Shown: positions 7,262 through 14,790, counted from the stretch's first letter. The stretch: DNA of 16,485 bases from VAZQ01 sp036522235 (GCA_036522235.1 DATDGG010000228.1:1-16485); one strand, 5' to 3'. Program-made: numbers and translations. The notes: a model not told the origin generated them from the letters alone.

Positions 7262-7308
7262 GGGCACCTCCGCTTGAGCCCTCCGTTCATACATGAATTG
7301 TGCGGCTC

Positions 7309-8175
7309 CTACACGGCCTTGCGCGGGTCGGTGGCGGAGCAGAAATCGGCCAGGACCTCGGCGAGGCGGCGCGTCGCCGGGCTCGCATCGGCAGCGGCGA
7401 CCAGCGCGACCTCGGTGTTGGTGATCGGCGGAAATCCATCCGTCCTCTTGAGCACGCGATGGTCGGGCAGGATCGCAACGTCAGGCAGGATGCTGACGCC
7501 GAGGCCGACCGAGACGGCCGCCTGGATGCCCGCAAGGTTGGGGCTGGTATAGGCGATGTGCCACGCCCGCCCGGCCGTCTCCACGGCGTGGATCATGCGT
7601 TTGCGGTAGAGGCAGCCTTGCTCCGACATCACCAGCGGCAGCGGATCGCTCTTGAAACGGGTCGGATGCTTGCGGCTGGTGACCCATTGCAGGCGCTCGG
7701 GCCAGGCCGCGATCCCGCCGCCTTCGCCCGCGTCGCGCTTGAACAAAGCGAGATCGAGCTCGCCGCGCTCGAGCGCGCGGCGCGCCAGCACGCTGAGCCC
7801 GCAGCGCACGTCGAGCCGCAGGCCCGGCCGTGAACGGGCGAAGTCCGACAACAGCTCGGTCAGCCGGTAGGCCGCGAAATCCTCCGGGATGCCGAGACGC
7901 ACGACGCCTTCGCTCGCGGGCCGCGCCACCACCTCGCGCGCCTCCTGCTCGAGCGCCAGGATGCGCCGCGAATAGGAGAGCAGCCGCTCTCCCTGTTCGG
8001 TCGGTGTCGCCTGCTTGCCGTTCCGGTGCAGCAGAGGATAGCCGAGCGTCTCTTCCAACCGCCTGATCTGCTGGCTCACCGTCGATTGCGTGCGGTGCAC
8101 GCGCTCGCCCGCGCGCGTGAAGCCGCCGGTGTCGACCACCGACACGAAGCTCCTGAGAAGATCGAGGTCGAGCAT
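7309..8175 (-). CDS. LysR-family transcriptional regulator
   Basis: The product is 288 residues, typical for the family. The N-terminal winged helix-turn-helix lies at about residues 1-60, with GFTRAGERVHRTQSTVSQQI (18-37) and RRLEETLGYPLLHRNG (38-53), the classic LysR recognition pattern. A linker helix and a two-lobed effector domain (about 90-285) follow. LysR proteins act as tetramers, bind an inducer, and usually control a divergent gene while repressing themselves. Here the divergent gene is the EamA-type exporter at 8293, and the 117-bp gap holds a perfect inverted repeat that fits a LysR site. The downstream secreted-protein gene may belong to the same transcript. The inducer cannot be told from the sequence. 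Confidence 0.93.
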   Translation of the reverse strand: MLDLDLLRSFVSVVDTGGFTRAGERVHRTQSTVSQQIRRLEETLGYPLLHRNGKQATPTEQGERLLSYSRRILALEQEAREVVARPASEGVVRLGIPEDFAAYRLTELLSDFARSRPGLRLDVRCGLSVLARRALERGELDLALFKRDAGEGGGIAAWPERLQWVTSRKHPTRFKSDPLPLVMSEQGCLYRKRMIHAVETAGRAWHIAYTSPNLAGIQAAVSVGLGVSILPDVAILPDHRVLKRTDGFPPITNTEVALVAAADASPATRRLAEVLADFCSATDPRKAV

Positions 8176-8195
8176 GGCGTCACCCGGACTTGAGT

Positions 8196-8251
8196 TTGTG
8201 CATTTGAATTTCCACTGAGAGTTATTTTGTCATTTAATTTCCAAATGACAA
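8196..8251. promoter_or_regulatory. LysR/EamA shared regulatory region with perfect inverted repeat
   Basis: TTGTCATTT (8227-8235) and AAATGACAA (8243-8251) are perfect inverted repeats with a 7-base spacer, and contain the T-N11-A core (T8233, A8245) expected of LysR operators. A related element, CATTTGAATTTCCA (8201-8214), repeats the CATTTAATTTCCA of the inverted repeat (8231-8243), with starts exactly 30 bp apart. This places the two on the same helix face, as in LysR activation/recognition pairs. The stretch is much more AT-rich than its surroundings. I do not see clear sigma-70 boxes for either gene. Confidence 0.6.
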
Positions 8252-8292
8252 GGGGAGAGCCTAGATCGGGCGCAGAGGAAAGGAACTGACCC

Positions 8293-9219
8293 ATGCGCCC
8301 CGCCAATGTGGCTCTGCCGGCCTCGCCGGCTCTCGGTATCTCGTTACCCTTGAAGGTAATGGCCTTTTGCCTGCTGTGGTCCTCGGCCTTCTCGGTCGCC
8401 AAGCTCGCCATCGCGGATTGTCCGCCGCTGCTCCTGCTCACCATCCGCTTCCTGCTCGCCGGCGTGATCATGCTCGGCGCCGCCGCGATCCACGGCGCGT
8501 CATTGAAGCTCGGCCGCCGCGACCTCCTGCTCTTCGCCGTGCTCGGGATCGCCAACCAGGCGGCCTATCTGGGCATCGGCTATATCGGCCTGCGCAGCAT
8601 CTCGTCCGGCCTTTCGGCGCTGGTGATCAGCGCCAATCCGGTGCTCACGGCCGTATTGGCCTCCGCTTTCCTCGGCGAGCGCATGACGTGGCGCAAGGCG
8701 GCGGGCCTCTTGCTCGGCGTTGGCGGCGTGGCGTTCGTGGTCGAAAGCCGCCTCGCCGGCGGCGTGGAGCATCTCGCCGGCATTGCATTCACGATCGTGG
8801 CGCTGCTTTCGCTCGTTGCCGGCACCATCCTGTTCAAGCGCTTCGCGCCGGGCGGCGGGCTCTGGGTCGGCAACGGCGTCCAAAGCCTGTCCGCCGGCTT
8901 GGCGCTGGCGCCGTTCGCGTTCAGCCTTGAAAGCGTCGGCGACATCGTGCCGAGCTGGCGCCTGCTCGCGGCGATGGCCTATCTGATCCTGCTGGTCTCG
9001 GTGTTCGCCTATCTGCTCTGGTTCCAGCTCTTGACTGCGTCGGGCGCGACCGCGGCGAGCTCCTATCACTTCATGATGCCGCCGCTCGGCATGCTGTTCG
9101 GCTGGCTGCTGCTCGACGAGCAGGTCGCGCTCACCGATCTCGCCGGCATCGTGCCGGTGGCGCTCGGCATCTACCTCGTCACCCATTCGACAGCGCCGCC
9201 GCGCAACGCGGCGGCATAG
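8293..9219 (+). CDS. EamA/DMT-family transporter (RhaT-like exporter)
   Basis: The product is 308 residues with about ten hydrophobic segments and two EamA repeats (roughly 20-150 and 165-300). This is the standard architecture of drug/metabolite exporters in the inner membrane. Family marks include LLWSSAFSVAKLAIADCPPL near the start, ALVISANPVLTAVLA before the FLGERMTWRKAAG loop in the first half, and a matching WLLLDEQVALTDLAG in the second half. Known relatives export amino acids or other metabolites; the substrate here is unknown. The ATG is preceded by AAAGGA (8279-8284) at a good spacing. It diverges from the LysR gene and is likely its target. The next gene follows closely. Confidence 0.92.
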   Translation: MRPANVALPASPALGISLPLKVMAFCLLWSSAFSVAKLAIADCPPLLLLTIRFLLAGVIMLGAAAIHGASLKLGRRDLLLFAVLGIANQAAYLGIGYIGLRSISSGLSALVISANPVLTAVLASAFLGERMTWRKAAGLLLGVGGVAFVVESRLAGGVEHLAGIAFTIVALLSLVAGTILFKRFAPGGGLWVGNGVQSLSAGLALAPFAFSLESVGDIVPSWRLLAAMAYLILLVSVFAYLLWFQLLTASGATAASSYHFMMPPLGMLFGWLLLDEQVALTDLAGIVPVALGIYLVTHSTAPPRNAAA

Positions 9220-9351
9220 TCAGGGCCGGTGCGTGCCGCGCCAGGCGGCCGCATGGACCCGGCCCCTATTGCGGCCTATGATCAGACTCAGCGCGTGCTT
9301 TTCAGTCAGGACGGACGGCGCCAAGCGGTCCGTTGGCGAGACACGGCAAAG

Positions 9352-11148
9352 ATGCGCAATCGGCTGGAGCGCAATCACGTCACGCCCAAGCCCGTCGTAT
9401 CGGTCTCCGAGCCGACCGCGGACGAAGTCCGCGCCGCCCTCGAGCGGATCGTCGCGAGCGAAGGCTTTCGCAACTCGCCGCAGCTGGTGACGTTTCTGCG
9501 CTTCACCGTCGAGTCGGTCCTGAGCGGCGAGCGCGAGCGCATCAAGGCCTACACGATCGCGGTCGAGGCGCTGGGCCGCGACGAGCGCTTCGACCCGCAG
9601 GCCGATCCCATCGTGCGGGTCGAGGCGACGCGGCTGCGGCGGACGCTCGAGCTCTACTATGCGGGCGCCGGCGCCGAGGAGCCGGTGCTGATCGAGCTAC
9701 GGCCGGGCTCCTATGTGCCGGCGTTTCGCCGCCGCGCCGCGACCGCGCCATCTGCACCTTCGCTCCGCCGTCTGCATGCGCTCGCGTCCTTCATGCTTCG
9801 CCCGCTGTGCCTCCTGATGGCGATGGTCGGTATCGGCATCGGGATTGCGCTGATGGTTTGGGCGCCTTGGCGAGCCGGCCAGGAGTCGGGCGCCGCCGGT
9901 GGCATTGCGGACGCTCGCCGCACGACCGATCCGGTGGCAACGCGCGCGCCGGCGGCCCGGAACGGCATGCCGACCCTCCTGGTCGATCCGCTCGACGTGA
10001 CGGGCGCGACCGATGCGGATGCATCCTTGCCGACCAATCTCATCGGCAACATCCGCTCGGCCTTTGCCCGCTTCGACGCCATCAATATCGCCGCGCCCCC
10101 CGTCTCCGGCGCGTCGGCGCCGGCGGCGTTGCCCGCTGCGGAGCCGCGGTTCGACTATTTGTTGACCGGTGCGATGGAAATCCACCCCGATCGCACCGCC
10201 ACTGTGAGCTTCCGGCTGCTCGATTCCGCCGACCGCACCGTCGTCTGGTCGAAGACCTTCGATCGCCTCCCCACGACGCCTGATTGGTCGCTCGCCGTGG
10301 ACGCGATCGTGCGCGACACGGCGGCGACCCTGCTGCAGCCGTTCGGCGTCATTCATTCGCGCGGCCGGATCAAAGAGCTTGCGACCGGCGCCGGCGACCC
10401 GCGCTACCGCTGCGTGCTCGACGCCTCCGACTCGCTGCGCTCGTTCGACGCCGACGCGCATATGCGCGCGCGCCGCTGTCTTGAAGAGCTCACCGCGGCC
10501 GACCCGAGCTTCGCGATCGGGCTGCGCTATCTCGCGGCCATCCTTCTGCGCGAGCATCTGTTCGGGCTCGGTGCCCGGCCGGACGATGCGGCGATGTTCG
10601 ACCGGGCGCTCGATTCCGCTCGCCGGGCGATCCAGCTGCAGCCGGAAAGCGCGCGTGGCTACCACACGCTCGCAAGCGTGCTGTTTTCGCGCGGCGATAT
10701 CGCGGGCGCATTTGCGGCCGACGATCGGGCCGTCCTGCTCAACAAATACGACTTGGCGGTGCTGAGCGACTATGGCGGGCGGCTGGTCTCGGTGGGGCAG
10801 ATCGAGCGCGGCATGGCCATGCTGGGATCGGTGGAGGCGGGCGTTCTGCGGCAACCGAGCCACCAGTTCTATCTGTTTCTCGGCCACTATCTGCAGGGCG
10901 ATCTCGCCGGCGCGGCGCAGGATGCCGATCAGATCACCGGCGACGCCTATCCGCTGGGTCTCATCGCCCGCGCGCTGGCGGCGGTCGCCAATGGCGAGCC
11001 CGACAAGGCGCGTGAGGTGCTTTCGCGCCTGGTGGCGTTACGCGGCGCCTGGCGCGACGACACCAGCGGCGAGCTGCGTAAATTCTTTCCCGAGCCATCG
11101 ATCCGGGAGCGGCTCGCGCGCGATCTCGCGGCCGCGGGGCTGAGCTAG
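9352..11148 (+). CDS. Membrane-anchored protein with DNA-binding-like N-terminus, TolB-like domain and TPR repeats
   Basis: With ATG 9352 the product is 598 residues. Residues 22-125 form a compact domain (DEVRAALERIVASEGF, TFLRFTVESVLSGERERIKA, DPIVRVEATRLRRTLELYY, ELRPGSYVPAF). I know it from rhizobial proteins that pair it with TolB-like and TPR domains, sometimes annotated as adenylate cyclase-like. One transmembrane helix (about 147-171) follows, with the rest then predicted outside the cytosol. A TolB/FlgO-like region comes next (about 205-305; LLVDPLDVTG, FDYLLTGAMEI, LLDSADRTVVWSKTFDR), then TPR-like helices (about 350-560; RAIQLQPESARGYHTLASVL). A signalling or stress-sensing role is likely but not proven. 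The start is uncertain: GTG 9229 and ATG 9253 are in frame, but the added codons have atypical third-base use and no strong ribosome site. A 132-bp gap from the EamA gene then results. Confidence 0.8.
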   Translation: MRNRLERNHVTPKPVVSVSEPTADEVRAALERIVASEGFRNSPQLVTFLRFTVESVLSGERERIKAYTIAVEALGRDERFDPQADPIVRVEATRLRRTLELYYAGAGAEEPVLIELRPGSYVPAFRRRAATAPSAPSLRRLHALASFMLRPLCLLMAMVGIGIGIALMVWAPWRAGQESGAAGGIADARRTTDPVATRAPAARNGMPTLLVDPLDVTGATDADASLPTNLIGNIRSAFARFDAINIAAPPVSGASAPAALPAAEPRFDYLLTGAMEIHPDRTATVSFRLLDSADRTVVWSKTFDRLPTTPDWSLAVDAIVRDTAATLLQPFGVIHSRGRIKELATGAGDPRYRCVLDASDSLRSFDADAHMRARRCLEELTAADPSFAIGLRYLAAILLREHLFGLGARPDDAAMFDRALDSARRAIQLQPESARGYHTLASVLFSRGDIAGAFAADDRAVLLNKYDLAVLSDYGGRLVSVGQIERGMAMLGSVEAGVLRQPSHQFYLFLGHYLQGDLAGAAQDADQITGDAYPLGLIARALAAVANGEPDKAREVLSRLVALRGAWRDDTSGELRKFFPEPSIRERLARDLAAAGLS

Positions 11149-11172
11149 CCCTCCCGCGCCAGCGAGGGAGGG
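11149..11172 (+). terminator. Hairpin after the TolB/TPR gene
   Basis: CCCTCCC (11149-11155) pairs perfectly with GGGAGGG (11166-11172) across a 10-base loop, starting immediately after the stop codon at 11148. No T-run follows, so it is an imperfect intrinsic terminator at best; it may instead protect the transcript end. Confidence 0.4.
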
Positions 11173-11247
11173 GGACTTAACCGTAAATTGCCCCAAGCTC
11201 GCGGTTACTTTCTTAACTCCGCCCCTCAATTGCGCCAAACGGCCCGG

Positions 11248-11270
11248 AACGCGTGCAACCTCGACGCGTT
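11248..11270. promoter_or_regulatory. Perfect 7-bp inverted repeat in the leader of the small helical gene
   Basis: AACGCGT (11248-11254) and ACGCGTT (11264-11270) are perfect inverted repeats around a 9-base spacer. The right arm ends 22 bp before the ATG at 11293. It may be an operator or a stem-loop in the mRNA leader. No assigned regulator lies nearby. Confidence 0.4.
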
Positions 11271-11292
11271 ATCTCCCACACGGGGCGTTGAG

Positions 11293-11484
11293 ATGCGCGA
11301 CGAGCAAAAAGACCATGAGCAAAAAGAGTTGGCCCAAATCCTCCGCAAGGCCGAGGAGTATCGCCAGAAAGCCGATGCGGCGACCGATCCCCGCATGAAG
11401 GCCGCATTCCTGGCGGTGGTGCGCGAGTTCCTGGCGCGAGCGCGCGAGCTTGATCCGAGCCTGCCCCGCAATGGGACGAAATAG
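11293..11484 (+). CDS. Small charged helical protein of unknown function
   Basis: The product is 63 residues, almost entirely predicted helix and highly charged: DEQKDHEQKELAQ, ILRKAEEYRQKADAATDP, then MKAAFLAVVREFLARARELD. It has no signal peptide or membrane segment, so it should be cytosolic. Small proteins with an AEEYR...ADAATDPRMKAAFL pattern are common in rhizobia, with no known role that I can cite. ATG 11293 was chosen because the pattern begins there; an in-frame extension upstream to 11188 lacks this character and crosses the inverted repeat at 11248-11270. No strong ribosome binding site is visible. It converges on the TTT receptor gene, 28 bp away. Confidence 0.65.
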   Translation: MRDEQKDHEQKELAQILRKAEEYRQKADAATDPRMKAAFLAVVREFLARARELDPSLPRNGTK

Positions 11485-11512
11485 GCTCGTCAACAGGTTC
11501 GCGGATTCTGCC

Positions 11513-12565
11513 TTATTCCTTCGACTCCTTCATGGACGCGGTCGCAAGCTGCACCGCCTCCGGAGACGAAGCATAGACCTCCCGGATCAAGGCCTCGACC
11601 TCGGCGCCCGCCACCCGCTCGATGTCCAGGCTCTGGCTCTTCGCCTCGGCGATGAAGTCCGCATCCGTAAGCGTGGCATCGAAGGCCTCGCGTAGCGCGC
11701 GGGCCCGCTCGGGGGGAATGCCGGGCGGCGCGGCGAATGGCCGGGCGATGCTCTGACGCGCCACGATCAGCTTGAGCGCGGCCTTCTGCTCGGCATTGTC
11801 GGTCACATCCACGATCAGGGGCACGTTCGGCAGGTCCTTGGTCTTCTCCAGCGCGATCTGCAGCACCACGTCGAGCTGACCGGAATCGAGCAGCGCCTTG
11901 CTGCGGCTCAGGAGGCTCGTCCAGGACCAGCCGCAGCGGCCGTCGACCTCACGGCGCTCCATGGCCAGCGTGATCTCGGTGCCGCCCGGATAGCCGGTCA
12001 CGATCTTGATCGGCAAATGGAACATGTTGCGCAGCACGGTCGGAAAGACGTCGCTCTCCGCGCCGCCGCCGCTCGCCCCGATGATGGTGGCCTTGCTGCG
12101 CATGTCCGCCCACGACTTGATGCCGGCGCCAGCGATGAAGGCGCACACGCTCGCCTCGCGCGAAGCGCTGCCGAGCCAGTTGAACCTGGTGGCGTCGAAT
12201 TGGGCGCCTTCGCCATGGCCGAGCAGCGGCTCGAACAACACGCCGGGGGCGAAATGGGCCAGCGCAGTGCCGTCCTTGGGGGCGACCCCATAGAGGTAGT
12301 TGACGACCTTGAGGGAGCCTGCGCCCGGCATGTTCTGCGGCACCAGCTTGGGATTGCCCGGGATGTGGCGGCCCATGTAGCGGGCCAGCATGCGTCCATA
12401 AAGGTCGTAGCCGCCGCCGGGGCTGAATCCGATCAGCACCTGGACGCTCTTGCCGGAATAGAAATCCGCGACCGGATCTGCCGCCGCCGGCGCCCACCAG
12501 GCCGCCGCGAAGGCGAGGGCGAGCGCAAGAACGGGGCCGGCGCGGAATTTCCAGAGCTGCACCAT
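11513..12565 (-). CDS. TTT system periplasmic solute receptor (TctC/Bug family)
   Basis: The product is about 350 residues. A signal peptide (hydrophobic core VLALALAFAAAWWAP, cleavage near AAADP) leads to the receptor start VADFYSGKSVQVLIGFSPGG, GYDLYGRMLARYMGRHIPG and VPQNMPGAGSLKVVNYLYG, the signature of the Bug/TctC family. It would bind a carboxylate in the periplasm and hand it to the TctAB membrane pair. The TctB and TctA genes are 2.2 kb further on, on the same strand, but separated by the dioxygenase and the divergent decarboxylase gene. ATG 12565 was chosen because AAGGA lies about nine bases upstream; GTG 12592 would overlap the dioxygenase stop codon and lacks a clear ribosome site. 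Following the dioxygenase gene by only 23 bp suggests translation from one transcript. The ligand may be an aromatic carboxylate, judged by neighbours only. Confidence 0.93.
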   Translation of the reverse strand: MVQLWKFRAGPVLALALAFAAAWWAPAAADPVADFYSGKSVQVLIGFSPGGGYDLYGRMLARYMGRHIPGNPKLVPQNMPGAGSLKVVNYLYGVAPKDGTALAHFAPGVLFEPLLGHGEGAQFDATRFNWLGSASREASVCAFIAGAGIKSWADMRSKATIIGASGGGAESDVFPTVLRNMFHLPIKIVTGYPGGTEITLAMERREVDGRCGWSWTSLLSRSKALLDSGQLDVVLQIALEKTKDLPNVPLIVDVTDNAEQKAALKLIVARQSIARPFAAPPGIPPERARALREAFDATLTDADFIAEAKSQSLDIERVAGAEVEALIREVYASSPEAVQLATASMKESKE

Positions 12566-12588
12566 CACGGTCATTCCTTCTGCATTGA

Positions 12589-13644
12589 TCACCGCCCGCG
12601 CAAGCGCTGGATCTGCATCTGCGCCAGGAACGGCACCAGCGGATGGGTGCCCATCTTCACGATCGCCGGCATGTCGAGGGCGATCAGCGCTTGCCGCTGC
12701 TCGGCCGTCAAGGCGAATTGATCCGCATAGGCGGGAGCATCGGCGACGTATTGGGCGCGGCGCTCCGGGTCATGCGCGAGGCCGTGCAGCGCCGAGGTCA
12801 GCGCGACCAGCTCGGGCCTGATCGCGGGATAGTGCGGAGCCTCTGTGCGCGGGGCGGGGTCGATCCAGGCCAGCGAGGCATAGTTGTGATGCCAGCTCGG
12901 GTCCATGGACACGATGTCGGGCTTGCGCTCGCCGAGCGCGCCGGCCGCGCAGGCCCAGCAGCGCAGCTCGATATTCCCGGTCGCGTCGAGCTCGGTTTCG
13001 TCATGCCCGATCAGCGACTTCAGGTTTCCGGCGGCGAGCTTTTCCAGGACCTGCTTGTCCCAGGCGAGTTCCGGGCTGCCGTAGCGGTCGGTGCCGGGGA
13101 AATGCGACATGCCGCCGCTCGACAGAATGACGGTCTTGAGGCCCATGGCGGTGACGGTGCGCCCGATCGCCTCCCCGAACGCGTAGCAGCGCTCCATCGT
13201 GGGCTGCGGCGGCAGATAGGCGTTGACATAGATGGGCAGCACCTCCCCGGTGTGGCCGATATGGGTCAGCGGGATGCCGATCGCATAGTCGATCTTGGCG
13301 GTGCTGGTGAATGCCGGATCGAAGTTCTGCCGATAGAGCGCGCGCACCAGCTCGAAGCTGATCTCGCTCGGAATCTTCCAGTGGAACGTGCGGCCGGCGA
13401 ACTCGCCCGAGGCCTCGCCGCCCACGTGGATGGTGAAGGGCGGCGCCGCCTGATGGAAGAACTGCTCGGCATGGTCGTTGGAAAATATGATCCAGAGGTC
13501 GGGTTCGAGGGCGCGCAGCCGGCGGCCGATCTCGCCCGCGACTTGGCGCACTTTTTCGACATTGGCCTTGTCCTCGGTGTCCGGCATCGTGAAGAACTGC
13601 GGCGCATGGGGCAGCATCGCTCCGCCGATCACGGTCGATATCAT
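12589..13644 (-). CDS. Class III extradiol ring-cleavage dioxygenase, LigB core with LigA-like tail
   Basis: The product is 351 residues. LigB-type residues are present: the metal ligand His13 (GGAMLPHAPQFF), His58 in SNDHAEQFF, a likely catalytic His181 in GGMSHFPG, and Glu226 in TGNIELRCWACAAGA. These match the His/His/Glu iron site and acid-base His of protocatechuate 4,5-dioxygenase (LigB). Residues about 285-351 (RRAQYVADAPAYADQFALT, AEQRQALIALDMPAIVKMG, THPLVPFLAQM) resemble the separate LigA subunit. This is therefore a natural beta-alpha fusion like gallate dioxygenase, but shorter. It would open a catechol or gallate-type acid next to the hydroxyls, in the cytosol with Fe(II). ATG 13644 was chosen over a start 24 bases upstream because the segment AGGGAGA lies just ahead of it and LigB proteins begin near here. 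The gene precedes the TTT receptor and diverges from the decarboxylase gene. Confidence 0.9.
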   Translation of the reverse strand: MISTVIGGAMLPHAPQFFTMPDTEDKANVEKVRQVAGEIGRRLRALEPDLWIIFSNDHAEQFFHQAAPPFTIHVGGEASGEFAGRTFHWKIPSEISFELVRALYRQNFDPAFTSTAKIDYAIGIPLTHIGHTGEVLPIYVNAYLPPQPTMERCYAFGEAIGRTVTAMGLKTVILSSGGMSHFPGTDRYGSPELAWDKQVLEKLAAGNLKSLIGHDETELDATGNIELRCWACAAGALGERKPDIVSMDPSWHHNYASLAWIDPAPRTEAPHYPAIRPELVALTSALHGLAHDPERRAQYVADAPAYADQFALTAEQRQALIALDMPAIVKMGTHPLVPFLAQMQIQRLRGR

Positions 13645-13724
13645 GGCTTTCTCTCCCTGATGCTTCAAAAATATCCCCCAAATCGCGCTCCAACAAGCTG
13701 ACGCCTGCGGACCTGCCGAGGGCC

Positions 13725-13751
13725 TTGCGCTCGCGCAAATCTCGGGCGAGA
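13725..13751. promoter_or_regulatory. Paired inverted repeats between the dioxygenase and decarboxylase genes
   Basis: TTGCGC (13725-13730) and GCGCAA (13733-13738) are perfect inverted repeats with a 2-base centre. They are followed at once by TCTCG/CGAGA (13740-13744 and 13747-13751), also with a 2-base centre. Both lie in the 141-bp gap between divergent genes, 34-60 bp before the decarboxylase start. They look like adjacent operator half-sites for a regulator that is not encoded in the window. Confidence 0.35.
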
Positions 13752-13785
13752 GAATTCAGCGGGAACACTCTTGGCGGGAGGCATG

Positions 13786-14778
13786 ATGGTCGAGGTGCCG
13801 ATAACCATTGCGTGCGGCAATTATGATCGCACGCGCGCGATCCGGGATGGCCGGGTCAAGGTGGACGGCTGCACCGTCACCTATCTTCCGCTCTATCCCG
13901 AGGAGATTTTCTTCCGCGCCTTCCGGTATCAGGAATTCGACGTCTCCGAGCTCTCGTTCTCGAGCTTCATTCGCACGGTGGCGGCCGGCCATTCCGCCTA
14001 TGTGGGGGTGCCGGCCTTCGTGTCGCGGATTTTCCGGCATTCGGGCATCTATGTTCGCACCGGCGCCGGCATCCGCACGCCCGCCGATCTGCGCGGCAAG
14101 CGCGTCGGCGTGCCCGAATATCAGATCACCGCGGTGGTCTGGATGCGCGGCATGATGCAGCACGAATACGGCGTGTCGCCGTCCGAGATCGCCTGGCGCA
14201 GCGGCGGCCAGGAGGAGGCGGGACGGCACGAGCGCACCCCGCTTAAGCCGATCAAGGGCGTCGACCTAAAGCCGATCGCGGATCACCAGACACTCGTGGG
14301 CATGCTGCGCGACGGCGAGCTCGACGCCTTGTTCACCGCGCGGGCGCCCTCGTCATTCCTCAGCGGCGAGGCGCATATCGCCCGGCTGTTTCCCAATACG
14401 CGGGAAGCCGAGAAGGCCTACTACAAGAAGACCGGCCTGTTCCCGATCATGCATCTCATCGGAATTCGCAAGGCCCTGGTCGAGCAATATCCGTGGCTGC
14501 CGACCAGCGTCTACAAGGCCTTCTGCGAGGCCAAAGCGCTCGCCATGGCGGACCTGCGCGACGTCAATGCGCTGATGGTCACCTTGCCCTGGCTGGAAGC
14601 GGAGACCAATGAGACCATGGCGGCGATGGGGCAGGACTTCTGGAAATACGGCATCGCGGAGAACATGGCCGAGATCGAGGCCCTGACCCGCTACGCCCAC
14701 GAGCAAGGCTTGGTCGACCGCCAAGTCGCCGTGGACGAGCTGTTTGCCCGCTCGACCTTCGAAATCTCGAAAATCTGA
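13786..14778 (+). CDS. 4,5-dihydroxyphthalate decarboxylase-like protein (Pht5/OphC family)
   Basis: The product is 330 residues. Features of the family include ITIACGNYDRTRAIRDGRVK near the N-terminus, YPEEIFFRAFRYQEFDVSEL, SFSSFIRTVAAGHSAYVGVP, FRHSGIYVR, and then TPADLRGKRVGVPEYQITA. This matches 4,5-dihydroxyphthalate decarboxylases, which lose the 4-carboxyl of 4,5-dihydroxyphthalate to give protocatechuate. The fold is that of periplasmic binding proteins (type II), and many annotations therefore call it a substrate-binding protein. There is no signal peptide, so I expect a cytosolic enzyme or binder. The neighbouring dioxygenase would then take protocatechuate. ATG 13786 was chosen with GGGAGG (13776-13781) ahead of it; ATG 13783 and TTG 13771 are alternatives. 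The gene converges on tctA 12 bp away with no terminator room. Its substrate could also be a related ortho-dicarboxylic aromatic acid. Confidence 0.85.
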   Translation: MVEVPITIACGNYDRTRAIRDGRVKVDGCTVTYLPLYPEEIFFRAFRYQEFDVSELSFSSFIRTVAAGHSAYVGVPAFVSRIFRHSGIYVRTGAGIRTPADLRGKRVGVPEYQITAVVWMRGMMQHEYGVSPSEIAWRSGGQEEAGRHERTPLKPIKGVDLKPIADHQTLVGMLRDGELDALFTARAPSSFLSGEAHIARLFPNTREAEKAYYKKTGLFPIMHLIGIRKALVEQYPWLPTSVYKAFCEAKALAMADLRDVNALMVTLPWLEAETNETMAAMGQDFWKYGIAENMAEIEALTRYAHEQGLVDRQVAVDELFARSTFEISKI

Positions 14779-14790
14779 ATCCGTACGCCG

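Noticed and set aside
9697..10887. Long minus-strand open frame opposite the TolB/TPR gene
   Set aside because: Biased composition and no recognisable domain; the plus-strand product has a coherent domain order.
11188..11216. Possible sigma-70 promoter (TTGCCC, 17 bp, TCTTAA) ahead of the small helical gene
   Set aside because: The -10 box matches the consensus at only about half of its positions; too weak to list as a feature.
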